A stretch of DNA of 64,000 nucleotides from Pampus argenteus. Its lineage: Eukaryota; Chordata; Actinopteri; Scombriformes; Stromateidae. The notes under the pieces are model-generated. The model saw nothing but the letters and a program-made list of their open reading frames with translations. It did no database searches and was not told the origin of the DNA. Positions 48,979-60,788 of this stretch are shown here, in pieces. The position numbers and the translations under genes were made by a program. Numbering within the stretch: the first letter of the stretch is position 1; each line of letters begins with the position of its first letter. The stretch covers positions 1,442,501 through 1,506,500 of the forward strand of contig CM072881.1 of NCBI GenBank assembly GCA_036937835.1. Direction: 5' to 3'.

Positions 48979-49556
48979 GCCCAGGGGGATAACATTTATC
49001 ACAGTTATCCTATTTTAAAGAGTGACATCATTATATTGGCTTATTATAAGGTGTATTATAAGATACTGCAGCAGTATCACGTATTGCCTCGTATACCTTT
49101 TTCTTTTTTATGTGAAGTGACATTATTTGCAACGTTTCTAGAGGATGTAAAGGTTAATGGAGGGGGGAGGTCTACACTCACCAACATGTTATGGAGAATT
49201 GGAGGTTTTTTATAGACTACTTGAGTGAGTTTGGAAAAGCAGTTCTTAAGTGTTAGATCTGTCTCAAAGATATGCCAATGTTCTTTGATTGCACTCTCTA
49301 TGTCCTTGGATACAGGTGACAGGTTATGTTTCTTTTGGTGTATTAGTAGCAAGGCATTCTGTTTGTGACACATTGGAAAAGTATGATGAGGCACTTGTAA
49401 TCTCTTGGTTGGGACGGGCAACCAGCCAGGTAACCGAACATAACTGGCTGAGGGGGAAAACATTTATCACAGTTCTCCTTTTTGACATTTTGTCATCATA
49501 ATACCCTTGCCAGTGTATTATAGGATACCATGTCAGTATCACGTTTTGCCTCATCT
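48979..49556 (-). mobile_element. Penelope-like element fragment between short direct repeats
   Basis: Two diverged direct repeats of about 110 bp (48979-49092 and 49447-49556) share AACATTTATCACAGTT, GTATTATA.GATA and CAGTATCACGT.TTGCCTC. Between them the minus strand encodes IKEHWHIFETDLTL and VVYKKPPILHNMLV, which resemble the linker between reverse transcriptase and endonuclease in Penelope-like elements. No RT or GIY-YIG catalytic motif remains. Assignment is moderate. Confidence 0.5.
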
Positions 49557-50442
49557 AGCTGTGAAAAGTACATGTTTATTTTGTGCCCATGCTTTCCAAA
49601 ATCATTAAAAATCAAAACATAATGATGTTTTATTGTGTGACAAAGCTGTTGTCAAGGTCTGGTTAGGTTCAGGCTCAAAGACACTTGGTTAAAGCTACGG
49701 ATAGATAATGGCTTATGTTAAAATAATCACTTGAAACTTGGTTTGGGTTAAAGTTACTACTTCCTTAAAATTAGGCAACCTTCATCATTATGGCAACAGT
49801 AAACACCACAACAATTGTAGTTGCATTTTTAAAAAAAAAGGACTGAAAAAATGACAGCACCCTGCAAGTCAACTAACTCCACTTTTGCAAGTTAGGATCT
49901 ATTCATCCTCCTAACACACCACTTGAGAATAAGGACATTTGTCACTTCATGTAGTCATCTGAACTGCACCAACTAAAGGCTCTTTGTTGTGCATGTTTGT
50001 ACTTGTCATGCCTAGGTGAGGCAAACATGTGACACCGTATCCCAGTAGGCATTTTTGTCTTTTAGCTTCTGCATGTTTGATAATACATAAAACCAAAATA
50101 ATTTATTACCGTATTTCTTGTGCGGCCCGGTACCAATTGATCCAGACTGCTCTAGTGGAGTGGGGTGTATTACATGTTTTGGCTGCATAATTTATATAAT
50201 GTATAGTCTCAGAGTTTCTGAGCACATGTATATGATATATGCTTTTTCTGACTTGATTTTTTTTAGATTTACCATCGCATCCAGCCACTCAAACTTAAAG
50301 GGAACCCCACCAAATGTACACATCAAAGTGTATCGATGTCACTTTAGTCAGTGTTGATTGAGGCTAAAGGATTACAAGTTTGAAAATTTAAAAAGTGTGG
50401 AGTTAGAAAGAAGGAAGGTTAGCAGACATATGTAGCCCGTTA
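49557..50442. other. Intergenic sequence, no gene seen
   Basis: Nothing recognised apart from an ACCGTATTTCTTGTGCGG phrase near 50108 that resembles a repeat end. Confidence 0.45.
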
Positions 50443-50940
50443 TATCAAATCAAATCAAATCAAATCAAATTTTATTTATATAGCCCAAAATCACAAAATA
50501 CATTTGTCTCAGAGGGCTTTACAATCTGTACAGGGAGTGACACCCTCTGTCCTTAGACCCTCGATTCGAGTGAGGAAAAACTTGCCCACCAAAAAACCTT
50601 TTAACAGGGAAAAAGGTGGAAGAAACCTCAGGAAGAGCCACAGAGGAGGGATCCCTCTCCCAGGACGGACAAACGTGCAATGATGTCACATGTACAGAAC
50701 AAATCAACACACACATATTGTACACTCACAATGAATAATAATGAATTACAATAGATGATAAGAATAGGTTACAATGAATGATGAATTATTACAGTAGCAG
50801 CAAATCATTACATAACTATAAACTGTAATGGGGATATGGCAACAATGATGACGGCGACAACACATGCAGTAGACGCCACGCAGGACCACAGCAGCAGACA
50901 CAGTCCACAAGAACCTGCTGGACGAGAGAGCACAGAAACT
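50443..50940 (-). mobile_element. 5'-truncated L2 LINE, 3' end only
   Basis: Reverse-oriented L2 3' UTR with a five-unit TTTGA tail at 50443-50470 and truncation near 50940 (CACAGAAACT). Nearly identical to the copy in HECT exon 7. Confidence 0.92.
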
Positions 50941-51094
50941 ATATGTAGATATATATATTATATCTGCTGCAAGCTAGCAGCTCCAAGCTACACCTTCTAG
51001 CATAACACTGCCAAATCTCCGACTGAATGGTATTTGAGTAAGAAGTAAGAAGTATGCATAAAATAAAAAGGACAAAACCAACAATGTTATAAGA

Positions 51095-51228
51095 ATGCAA
51101 TCCCTTGCTCAAGGGCCCCTCGGCAGTGCCCAGGAGGTGAACTGCCCACCTTCCATATTTTTGGTCCATGTGGGACTTGAACCGCCAGTTTTCCAAGCCA
51201 AGTCCCTATGGACTGAGCTACTGCCGCC
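51095..51228 (-). mobile_element. tRNA-derived SINE, AFC-like
   Basis: On the minus strand it begins GGCGGCAGTAGCTCAGTCC, which contains a pol III A-box-like TAGCTCAGTCC, followed by GGCGGTTCAAGTCCCACATG with the B box. The body has GTTCACCTCCTGGGCACTGC and CTTGAGCAAGGGATTGC. This order is that of the AFC-type SINEs of percomorph fish. Confidence 0.75.
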
Positions 51229-51309
51229 TACGACAGTTCAAACTTCACATTACCATCATTCACTTTATTTATCCAGGGTTTATCTAGGGATATTTATTTA
51301 GGGTGAAGG

Positions 51310-52137
51310 GAAATTAAGGTGTCACAGTAGTCCGGTATGCATACAATAAAACAATGCAATAGCATAGCAAATAAGAATATGAATAAAAATACAAATACAA
51401 TAAGAGATAATAATAATAATAATAGTAATACAATATATAATAACAACAGTATATAGTACCCATGGTATCAGTAACAATATATAATAATAATGATAATAAT
51501 AATAATATGTACACATAGGAATGTGTGATATATTGGCCGAGGCAACTGTGTTGTACAGTCTTATTGCAGTGGGTAGGAACGATCTCCTGTATCGTTCCTT
51601 AGAGCAGCGGAGTTGAATGAGTCTGTTGCTAATGCTGCTCTTTAGCTCGTCCAGTGTTTTGTGGAGGGGGTAGAAAGGATTGTCCCTGATTGCCAGCAGT
51701 TTTGCCAGCATCCTCTCTTCCACCACCTCCTCCAGGGTGACAAGTTTCTAGCCTACAACAGACTCTGCTTTTTGATAATTTTTTGTTTATTCTGTTGGCA
51801 TCCTTTGCCTTGATGCCCGCACCCCAGGACACCACAGCAAAGAAGATGATGCATCTTATTGCAGACATGAAAAGACTTGAGCCTCCTTAAGAAGTAAAGC
51901 CGGCTCTGGCCCTTCTTGTAGATGGCCTCTGTATTGGTGGACCAGTCCAGCTTATTGTCCGGTGTGACACCCAGGTATTTGTATGAGTCCACTAAATCCA
52001 CATCTGTCCCACTGGTGCTGACAGGGTAGGGCGGGGGCTTGTTCCTCCTGAAGTCCACCACCATCTCCTTCATCTTCGCCACATTAAGAGGAATGTTTTC
52101 TGCACCAATCAGCACTGAACTATCTTCATCACATTAA
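51310..52137 (-). mobile_element. Rex1/Babar-type LINE 3' fragment
   Basis: The minus strand reads KEMVVDFRRNKPPPYP, DSYKYLGVTPDNKLDWSTNT and EAIYKKGQSRLYFLRRLKSF, the RT C-terminal blocks also seen at 1204-2028. A frameshift follows near 51780, then RSFLPTAIRLYN. It ends in an ATA/ATT-rich region near 51310. Non-functional. Confidence 0.8.
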
Positions 52138-55118
52138 AAATCCTCTTACCTTTACTGGTATCTTCCCAGGTAAAGCTAGCTTTTGATTTAATGTGTAATT
52201 GCTTTGAGATATATCTACCACTGCTATCTCCACAATAATACTATTGAATGACATTTGGTTTATTGTGCTCAAAGCATTATAAAAATATGTTTAAAAAACT
52301 CAGCAGCAATGCTTCTATTCTGGAACAACCATGTTACTCCACAGACCTCAGTGTGAGCATTTCTTATTGACAACTGAGTCCGTGTAGAAACCAGGACAAA
52401 ATTATGTTGCAATTATTTTTATATTCTTTGACTGCCATAAACCCAATTCCACTTTAATGTTGGCAGGCATCTCAAAAAAGAATAACCTCAGCAAATCAAA
52501 CTGACGCTATGCACATCATCTGCATTATACTTGGTGAAAACTGTTTTCAAATTTAATTTTTATTTTCTTCCTTTTCCTTTTATTTTCTATCTATCTATCT
52601 ATAGGGAAAAAATAAGAATGTATACATTATTCAGGGCTTCAGACTCAGGTTCCTAAATATTACATTACATACTACTAAATGGTTTTGTCAATTATATTAT
52701 GGAGGAAATATCACTGCTGTGCTGCATATTAGTAAATGTTTTTCAAGGCCAGGCAGTGTCATTGTACCAGACTGAAGTCATAGGGAGGTTGGTACGGTGG
52801 ATGGTGTGTGTGTGTGTTAAGTACAAGACTTTGACACCAGAGAGCGCCCTGCATGCTGTTAGATTAAGGTTTTCCAACACTTTGGTTAAGGTTAGGAAAA
52901 GATCATAGTTTTGGTTACATATTGAGAAAAGTTAGCTCATTCTGTCTAATGCGTTAAAATCTAGTCTAGTGTTGACAATTTCATCATTTGGCCAAGATAA
53001 AAGTAAGGAAAAGCTCTGTTACTGACCTTTTTGCAAAAAAAACATTAATATCAAGACAGACACACTCCATAAAGACGTTTTTTCATTATGTTGATTAAAT
53101 GTACTCTGAATGGCATTATGTTTCTAATAAAACATTATTATTTTTTTAAATTTTTTATTTAATATTTTAATTTGTTTATTTATTAGTTAATAGTTAGTAT
53201 AATGTTATTATATTTAGGAAAAAGGGTGGAGACCTTTGATCTTACTTGACTTTACCTTGATGCAGATTATATTGACAAGGTCAGTGATTCAACTTGACAG
53301 GCAGTTGTGTTTAGGCCACCTATATCCTCACCATCTACTGGGGATTTCCCTGTATCTTCAGATGCTCATGTTAACAAGCTACTTGCTTATTTTATGTGTC
53401 TACTGTTAGATGCTGGGCAAGTATAATACGGTAGATTTGCCTAGATGAAAGCTGCTATCTTTTGCTGCTGGAAATTTCTTAATTAATAGACATAAGCAGC
53501 TTAAACTCAACTACAGCAAATTTGCAATAAAACCAAAACAATCAGCTAAAAAGATCCGGATATATGCTAGACTTTTTAATCATATTACATTGTCTTTATC
53601 GGCAGATGGAGTTTCATGGAAGTAAACATTTCCATTTGTACTCCACTTTTAAGATAACATTGATGATAAGTCCATAAAGATTCACAATTTTTCAAGTCTG
53701 TTTTGAAAATATAGTCAGGTGCCCAAATGAACATTAAAACATGTTTTTCTTGCTGTTGCTAATCATTCTTCTTTTTCATACTGACCATTAGAAGATCCGT
53801 TTATAACACTTACAATGTAGGTAATGGAGGGCCAGAATCCACAGTCCTGTGCAAAAACATAAAAAAGTTAATCTGAAGCTTCAGCGTCCAAATGAGTCAA
53901 CTCAAGTAGATATCTTTTACGGTGTTTTTGGAGACAAAGTCACTGTTTTTGATACTATACTTCCACTACAGCTAGACAGGAAAACACAAAGAGGGAACTG
54001 AATGCTTAAAATGACAGGTGTGGCAGATATCCACTTGATATGACATCAACTGTGTGTAAAAAAACACAACCCTCCTATTCATTTGAATAGGGCAGCACTT
54101 TATACAGCTGGGTGCCACCTCATAAGTCTTGGCAAAAAAACAAACAAAAAAACCCCACAGCTGTCATCTGGCAAAAAAGTTGAATGCAACGCCATCTGAC
54201 ATACATGCAAGCGCACACCTGGTGGATTCATTTGTGAAAGCTGTATGGTAAACAACTGTTTATCTTGCAATCGTTGCAAAAAAGATTAAACAGTTGCCAC
54301 TGTTTTTGTTTCTGATAAGACTTTTAATGCATTAATCTAGCTCCAACTGGACTTCCTGGATTGTATTTGTCACACCAGTAATTCAAACAACACACCTCCA
54401 CCACTGCAATTCATTGTGCTGTGCTAACACAGGGCTGTTTTCTTTTCTGAACACGGCCTGTCAGATTGCTGAAACCTCATATACGCCTTAAAACTTTAAA
54501 ATTATTCTTTGCACATAATGACTGTGTGAACACTGTGGATCCCCCCACCCCCATCACTTAGATTGCAAACATTTATTGGGAATCTTTTAATAGCCAGTAT
54601 GAACAGGAACCAGGAACGATTAAAGCGAGGGAAACCTCCTCCAGTGTGCATATGGGCACCTGACTGTTTTAAACAGTCTTGAAATTGTGAACCTGTCCTT
54701 TAAAGCTACCATTAAAAGATACAAAACAAATAGTAGGCTATCTACAATTGTATAATGACTGGACAAAGTAGTTGAATACTTATTTTATTTATTTCTGCAT
54801 TATTCACATTAGACAGACTGTTCAAACTCCCATACCTGAGTCCAAATGGATACACATAGACAATTGTCGACTAAAACCTGAAAATGTCATGTCTATACAG
54901 AAAGAGGGAGGCAAACTACAGACAGGTGTAAATATGGTGATCCACTATAGATTAGTAATATATGAAATATTGTCACAATGGCACACACCATGTTACAATG
55001 CTGGCTGATGAGGTAAAATTGTTCGAGTTATACATCCTCCATTATTGTAAGTCTCTGTCTCTGTGTGTCTGGGAGGGAGTGTATGGTGTCTGTGTGTGTG
55101 AGAGAGAGAATGATAGAG
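52138..55118. other. Intergenic sequence, no gene seen
   Basis: About 3 kb of AT-rich DNA with a small TATC tract at about 52586 and a GTGTGT tract at about 52805. No protein, RNA or repeat family recognised. Confidence 0.5.
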
Positions 55119-55120
55119 CG

Positions 55121-55124
<4 letters not shown>

Positions 55125-55153
<29 letters not shown>
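55125..55153. repeat. (GA)n microsatellite
   Basis: AG/GA run. The Arg-Glu repeat frames here are its translation. Confidence 0.9.
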
Positions 55154-55161
<8 letters not shown>

Positions 55162-55320
55162 TTATTTTTTACTCATTTGGGATTTCTTATTTGGAATTGA
55201 AAAAAAAATTATCGGACATTAACGAATGCATTTCGGTTTACATGTAACGATGTCAAAAGGAAATGGCGTATATCCGCCATTGCTGCTCATTGCTTCTTCT
55301 TCCACCTAGTACACTTACAC

Positions 55321-55338
55321 ACGCGCGCGCGCGCGCGC
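55321..55338. repeat. (CG)n tract in CpG-rich DNA
   Basis: An alternating CG run, unusual in AT-rich vertebrate intergenic DNA and found within the locally CpG-richer stretch 55220-55700. Confidence 0.9.
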
Positions 55339-55544
55339 TCAACAATGACGTAGGGCTCACACTGCGAAAACACCGCCAGTCTGGTGAACGTCTCAGAATA
55401 TCCACTCAAGTGAAAGTTGCTGTATTACATTTATTTACTACGAAAAATGTTCTTGGTGGCACTAGTTTGGAATTTGACAGACAAGACATATTCATCCGCT
55501 TATACATGAGTGTCAAGAGCACAGCGGTACCCGGATGGACTGTC

Positions 55545-55625
55545 ATGGCCGCCGTCGCTGTGGTTCCACAGAGAGGAGAGAAGGAAGGCAAATGTTTTTG
55601 CTGTGTGTGGTTTTTTAAAGCGTAA
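55545..55625 (+). CDS. Possible first coding exon of an unrecognised gene
   Basis: ATG in GACTGTCATGG context opens MAAVAVVPQRGEKEGK in the CpG-rich block. Read straight through it stops at 55623. If a GC donor is used (GGAAG|GCAAAT, exon end at about 55591), it joins in frame to the exon-like segment at 58131. I do not recognise the protein. Weak: no homology, and only one non-canonical splice supports it. Confidence 0.25.
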   Translation: MAAVAVVPQRGEKEGKCFCCVWFFKA

Positions 55626-55699
55626 CCTTCTTTTTTTATAATATCCGACGTTGGCAGGACGCAGCGTGAACTTCCATCGACTTCATAGTAAGAAATAAC

Positions 55700-58100
55700 T
55701 GATTTTCCGTAACTTTGAATATCTTCGCGTGGGTGGGGGCTTTATTTTGATGTAAAATAACTGGTTATTGAACTCTACAGACACTAACAATGTCGCGAAG
55801 TGACTCTCATATTTAGAATGTGTCGAGGGAGAAATGGCCATAGTGCAGTACATTATGAGCGTGTATAACCTGGAACCCTTTGTTAATGTCTGTACTGGCT
55901 TTCATTCTCCCACTGATGCAGCGTTCCCTCGCGTTTTCTAAACTTAAGCGACTATGGAGCAAGTTACTCGGAAAAGTATACACAAATGAATTGACATGTC
56001 AAATTGTTATGCTGGGGCTTATATTCACTGTTTTGCAACACGATACTCGTTTCTCTGTGAAGTTACTGGGACCACCGGGATTGCAGTTTGATACACTGCA
56101 ACTTTTACTCTCATATCCAAGCTTCATTTGTATCTGTCCCATCTTATGGCGTGGGCCCTGTGTAGCCTACCTGTGTTCAGCCCAGGTGTTCACTAAAGTT
56201 ACACTCGCTTTACTTATATCATAGGTTTCTTTTTATATCCAGTTTCATTAGAATAATTTACAGTTAAGAAGGCATATCTCTTGTATAGTTGGATCTGATG
56301 ATCTGATTAAATGTAAAATTTCCATACTGTTTTTAAGAATATAACTGGCGATTTTAATCAGCCTGTATGTGAAGGCAATGTTATCAAAAATGTAGTTTTC
56401 TTAGACTGAAGTAGGTTTTTCAGATCAAAATCAATGGCAGCCATTTTTCCCCTGACATGGCCTCCTCAGATACAGAGTTGACAGCTGACTGAGACCTATG
56501 GAGTTGTATGATGATGCAGTTCTACTGCTGCAATATCAGTTTGCCCTGTATCAATGCTTTAACATGGAATGCCGAATTGAGGTGGTATTAACTGTAATCA
56601 ACACTTTCCTTGTTGAATGGGAAGATCCTGTTGCATTTTGTTTATGTAATAAGGCAGGAATACTGTAGAGGTTATACGAATTGTGTGACTGTCTGTAAGT
56701 AAACATATGATCCTGTAAAATAAATTAAAGAATTGCCTTATGCATACATTTCTATGCAACAGCACACACACATGCACACATGTATAGGAGCTATTACACA
56801 TATATCACCTATATATAGCTATCATGATTTTATGATGAAAATATAACAATACAGGGCATAACCAACATGTAAACATGTTACATTTTTAACACCTAAACTA
56901 TATTAAACTTTCTAAATATTAGATTAGACAGGTGTAATATCTAGTTATCTGTGATAAATAGCCATGTAAAAGCAGTAACAAGATCAGCTTTTTATCATCT
57001 TGCAAATACAGCCAAACTCAGGGACTTCATGTCAAAAATCAACCTAGTAAACTCATTAACGCTTTTATTTCTAGCAGGGTTGTCTACTGCAATGGTCTTT
57101 TGACAGTGCTCCCCCAAAATGAGTTCTTAAAGGGACCAAAAGGTCAGACTACATCACCCTGAATCTTAAGTCACTACACTGGCTTCTTGTCAGCTACAGA
57201 AGTGAATATAATAGTGTGACCAAATACATTACAGACATGTTTAAGGAGTAGGCCTACTCCTACTTGCCTACTTGCTCATAGTACCAAGTGCCAGGGCTAA
57301 ACCTGGTGAAGCAACCGTGCACCTTCTGCTGCACATTTCTGAAAACAGACTCCCTGTTGATCTTAAAAGTTGCCTTATCCTTGAAGCTTTTGAATCAGGA
57401 TTTAAAACCACACTATTCATCGATGATTTTACATACAGACTGTGAGGAAGTTTATTACATATTGCATTCGGGCTGCTCATTACAAAATGTGGCAGATTAT
57501 TACAAAATACGGGTGTTATTACATAATGAAGTGAATATGTATTACATTTTGTTGCGTTATTACATAATGCAGTCTTACTACATAATGTGTTACCGGCTGA
57601 TGATTTACCTTTATCTTCTTTTTTTCAAGTAAATAAATCATTTACCTATAAAAAGGGAATGACAAAAAATATAGACAAAAAAATTCTATTTACATGAAAG
57701 TGAAATAAAATCTCAATTACTGTCAATTTGAAAATGGCAGATTATTTCTTGAGACAATTTCCCATAATATTATACTTTTGCAGCCTTGCGATGCTCTTTT
57801 TAGTGTTGTACTTGAAACTCTCAAGTTTTCTGGTTTCTGTGCATAGAGAAGTTGATGTTAATAACACTGATGATAACACTGAACTATTACTATTATATTA
57901 AAATTGATCATTTTGGGTTTATGATAAATAACAGAAACTCTGAAATGAATAAGGGGCTTATTCTCACGAGTTTTGTTTAACCAGAAGATACTTTTCAACC
58001 ACAGTTATCCATATTTAACCTACACAAACAAGTCATTCTAATAAACAGAAGGTTGCATTGGTGTAGGTTCAAAACATAAAGCTACTGCTCATGCTTCCTC
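55700..58100. other. Intergenic or intronic sequence with a degraded LINE remnant near 57.1-57.4 kb
   Basis: Mostly featureless. At 57070-57440 the plus strand, with frameshifts, contains LHWLLVSYRSEYN-like and RLPVDLKSCLILEAFESGFK wording, reminiscent of the C-terminal end of L2/CR1-type LINE proteins. The open frame at 55880-56224 shows no known motif. Confidence 0.35.
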
Positions 58101-58130
58101 TCCCTCTCTGTGCTCTTACAGGTAATGTGG

Positions 58131-58200
58131 CCAGAGTTCAGGCTCCTCTACTTCAGAGAAAACATGCATTGATGTTTGAGTTTTTCCTAAAAGAATACAG
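58131..58200 (+). CDS. Possible internal exon of an unrecognised gene
   Basis: Bounded by CTCTTACAG and ACAG|GTAACT. In one phase it reads NVARVQAPLLQRKHALMFEF then FLKEYR without a stop. That phase fits the candidate exon at 55545 through a GC-AG intron. No further exons were found before the window end. Confidence 0.3.
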
Positions 58201-59555
58201 GTAACTATAAAATATTTTTTACCAATATCTTCTTACCTCTACAGCAAAGCTATAACTTCATTGTGGGTAGTGGAACATATTACAAAAACTTCCTAAGTCT
58301 GAAATCATGTCTCATGTTGAATAACTTGAACATTTGTGTTGTGCTTTAGTTTACTGGTATGGACATTAATTACATTACATTACATTAATTAATTCTACTC
58401 TTTATATTGTATTAGTAGGAGTATAGTTTTAGTTGTGGTATTTCTGTGGTAAATTTTGATATATATTTTCTCATCACTAGTTGTATCTTCCCTTGTAGAT
58501 ACTTGGTTGTTTTGAGTTATCATTCACCAACCTCAATACAGCGGAGGTGATGGGAATTGTGTTTGCTCACATTATTCCATAGGGCTTTCCTAAATGAAAA
58601 GTAATCAGACAGTATGTTCTGTGGATTATCCGACTGACAGGGCCAATGGGTCTCATGCAAGATCATTTTGGTATTCTTATCACAAATGTCTTACTTTATT
58701 CTGTGAGGTTTGCTTGTACAAGTGTTACCAGTAAGATTCAACTAACTCTCTCAACTGCCTGAACCTGTCATAATTTGCTTGTTAGAACCTGATAAATGTC
58801 ACCTGTTCATGAGGAGGTGCACATTCATGAGAATAATACCACGGTGGACACAGTTTATCAGGTGAAGTGAAAGATAAAGTTGATGACAACTCAACGCTCA
58901 TAACTGTGCAATAATTGCAATAAAAGCTTTCCCAGTAAAATGCCATTTATCAAAACGCCCCAGAATATAATTTCCACTAGGTAGACATGCCTCCCTTTTT
59001 TTCAAAATTCGATTTGTGCCGCCCCCCCATTTGATTACAAAATTGTGCTTAATACGCTACTGTTTGGCCAGACGTGAGAGTTGTTTCTGTCATGGCCTCT
59101 GGTGGCTGATGCACAGGGTTTTAAAATCTGCTGCAGCTTCTATTGTGAAAGAATAACTCCAGCTATTATTTTAAACATGTACATGGCGCTTTGTTTGAAG
59201 CTTACTGCACAGGGTTTGTTTACAGACTTTATTTCTGCATCCAGTTCAGCTGTCACTTGGCAGCAGGGACCGTCTGTATTTTGCAGTTCTGATTAAAAAG
59301 TGGACGTGGTACCTAAAGTAGAACTTTTCTGTGTGCCAACTATATACTACACAAAATACAGTAGCCTTGTTGTAGGTATAACCAGTACTCATAAAAATGA
59401 TAACAACTCACTGGATTTACATAGAAAAGCTAACACATTCATTGACAGTGCTCTGATATACAAGTATTGACAGTGTGTGACTTCTAAAAGCTTTATATTA
59501 TTTGATACATTTTTATATAGGTTTGTTGTGATTGAAGGTGCAAATGACACATTAT
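58201..59555. other. Sequence without recognised features
   Basis: AT-rich; a TACATTACATTACATTAATT tract near 58370 only. Confidence 0.5.
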
Positions 59556-59563
59556 CTATTGAT

Positions 59564-59885
59564 TAGGGGTGTGACGAGACACTCAGTTCACGAGACGAGA
59601 CGAGATACGAGATTGGGTTCACGAGATCGAGACGAGATTTAAAAAAAACAAAATTACAAATATGAATGCCTGGACAACAGACTTTTATTTAACTTTGTTT
59701 TTTTGTTTTCCGACGTCATTGTTTTCCGACGTCATTCGGCTGCTTGTTGGATCACAATTTAAAAGTGGCGGGGGCGTCGCAAATAGTTATGCATGTGTTT
59801 TCCGGCTGCTTGTTGGACAACAAATATCGCGAGACCGATTTCCAACCCGACGAGAAATCTCGCGAAGTTTCATCTCACACCCCTA
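59564..59885. mobile_element. hAT-type MITE (322 bp) with 8-bp duplication
   Basis: Ends TAGGGGTGTGACGAG and, as the reverse complement of the right end, TAGGGGTGTGAGATG. Perfect flanking duplication CTATTGAT (59556-59563, 59886-59893). The interior has CGAGAC repeats and a core shared with 47247-47417. No protein. Confidence 0.93.
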
Positions 59886-60005
59886 CTATTGATAGTACCA
59901 AAATAAACCGTACATCTTTTAGGCATATTCTGCAGTATATCCATAATTGAATAACTCAACATGTTATGAATTTCAGTTATTGTTTTTCTTATGTATATTT
60001 AGCAC

Positions 60006-60780
60006 TAGTGTTGCTCCGATTGATCGGCTGCCGATCATGATCGGCCGATATTGTCTAAAAATAGCCTGATCGGCGATCGGAAAAACATGCCGATCAGGAA
60101 GCCGATCACGTCATTAACGGCAAGTTTACGTGCAGCCGCGGTGAGACGATATGTGATGAAGATGATCTGACGCTGTTCAACTCTGACACTGAAGAGGACG
60201 ACTTCATTGTCTTCAGTACACAGAAGAAATGAAGTGACAGTGGTTTGGTGTTCATTAGTTTAAAATGCTCAGGAAGAAGGTAAATAGTGACGTGTGGCTT
60301 CATTTCATGGGAGAATGAAGCGACTCTAATAGTTGCGCAGTTGCGCTTTAACAGCGGCTGTCACCTTTCCTCCTGCACACTGCACAATAATGGTTTCAGT
60401 ACGCAGGAGGAAGATAAATAAAACCATCAATGACTTTTCTGTTTTGTTTATCAGCACTTTTATTGCCGCGTTTGATGCTGCTTTTATTGCGGCACTGTTC
60501 GTAAACAATCAGTTCAGTATATGAATAAACACTTATGTATCGGGGTATGTATATATCGGCGACTTATAGTCCGGTGCGGTTTATATGTGACAAAATATAT
60601 ATTTCATTCAAATTTTAGTGGGTGCGCCTCATATTTATGTGCGCTATATAGTCCGGAAAATACGGTATTTAAAATTTTAAATTCATTCTTTGATCGGCAG
60701 TGATCGGCAATCGGCAAATCAAGTTTTTTGGTGATCGGTATCGGTGATCGGCCCAAAAAATGGCGATCGGAGCATCACTA
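60006..60780. mobile_element. hAT-type MITE (775 bp) with 8-bp duplication and probable nested element
   Basis: Ends TAGTGTTGCTCCGAT and TAGTGATGCTCCGAT (reverse complement of the right end), with a perfect TTTAGCAC duplication (59998-60005, 60781-60788). Same termini as 43232-43800 but 206 bp longer. The interior has a different insert with GACTTATAGTCCGGTGCGG and TAGTCCGGAAAATACGGTA, phrases typical of another fish transposon, and a plus-strand LFNSDTEEDDFIVF remnant. Confidence 0.9.
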
Positions 60781-60788
60781 TTTAGCAC

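Noticed and set aside
51095..51228. Possible tRNA gene from A- and B-box-like sequences
   Set aside because: No complete cloverleaf; the body continues into a SINE sequence, so it is a tRNA-derived retroposon.
54962..55247. Arg-Glu-rich open frames
   Set aside because: They arise from the (GA)n microsatellite.
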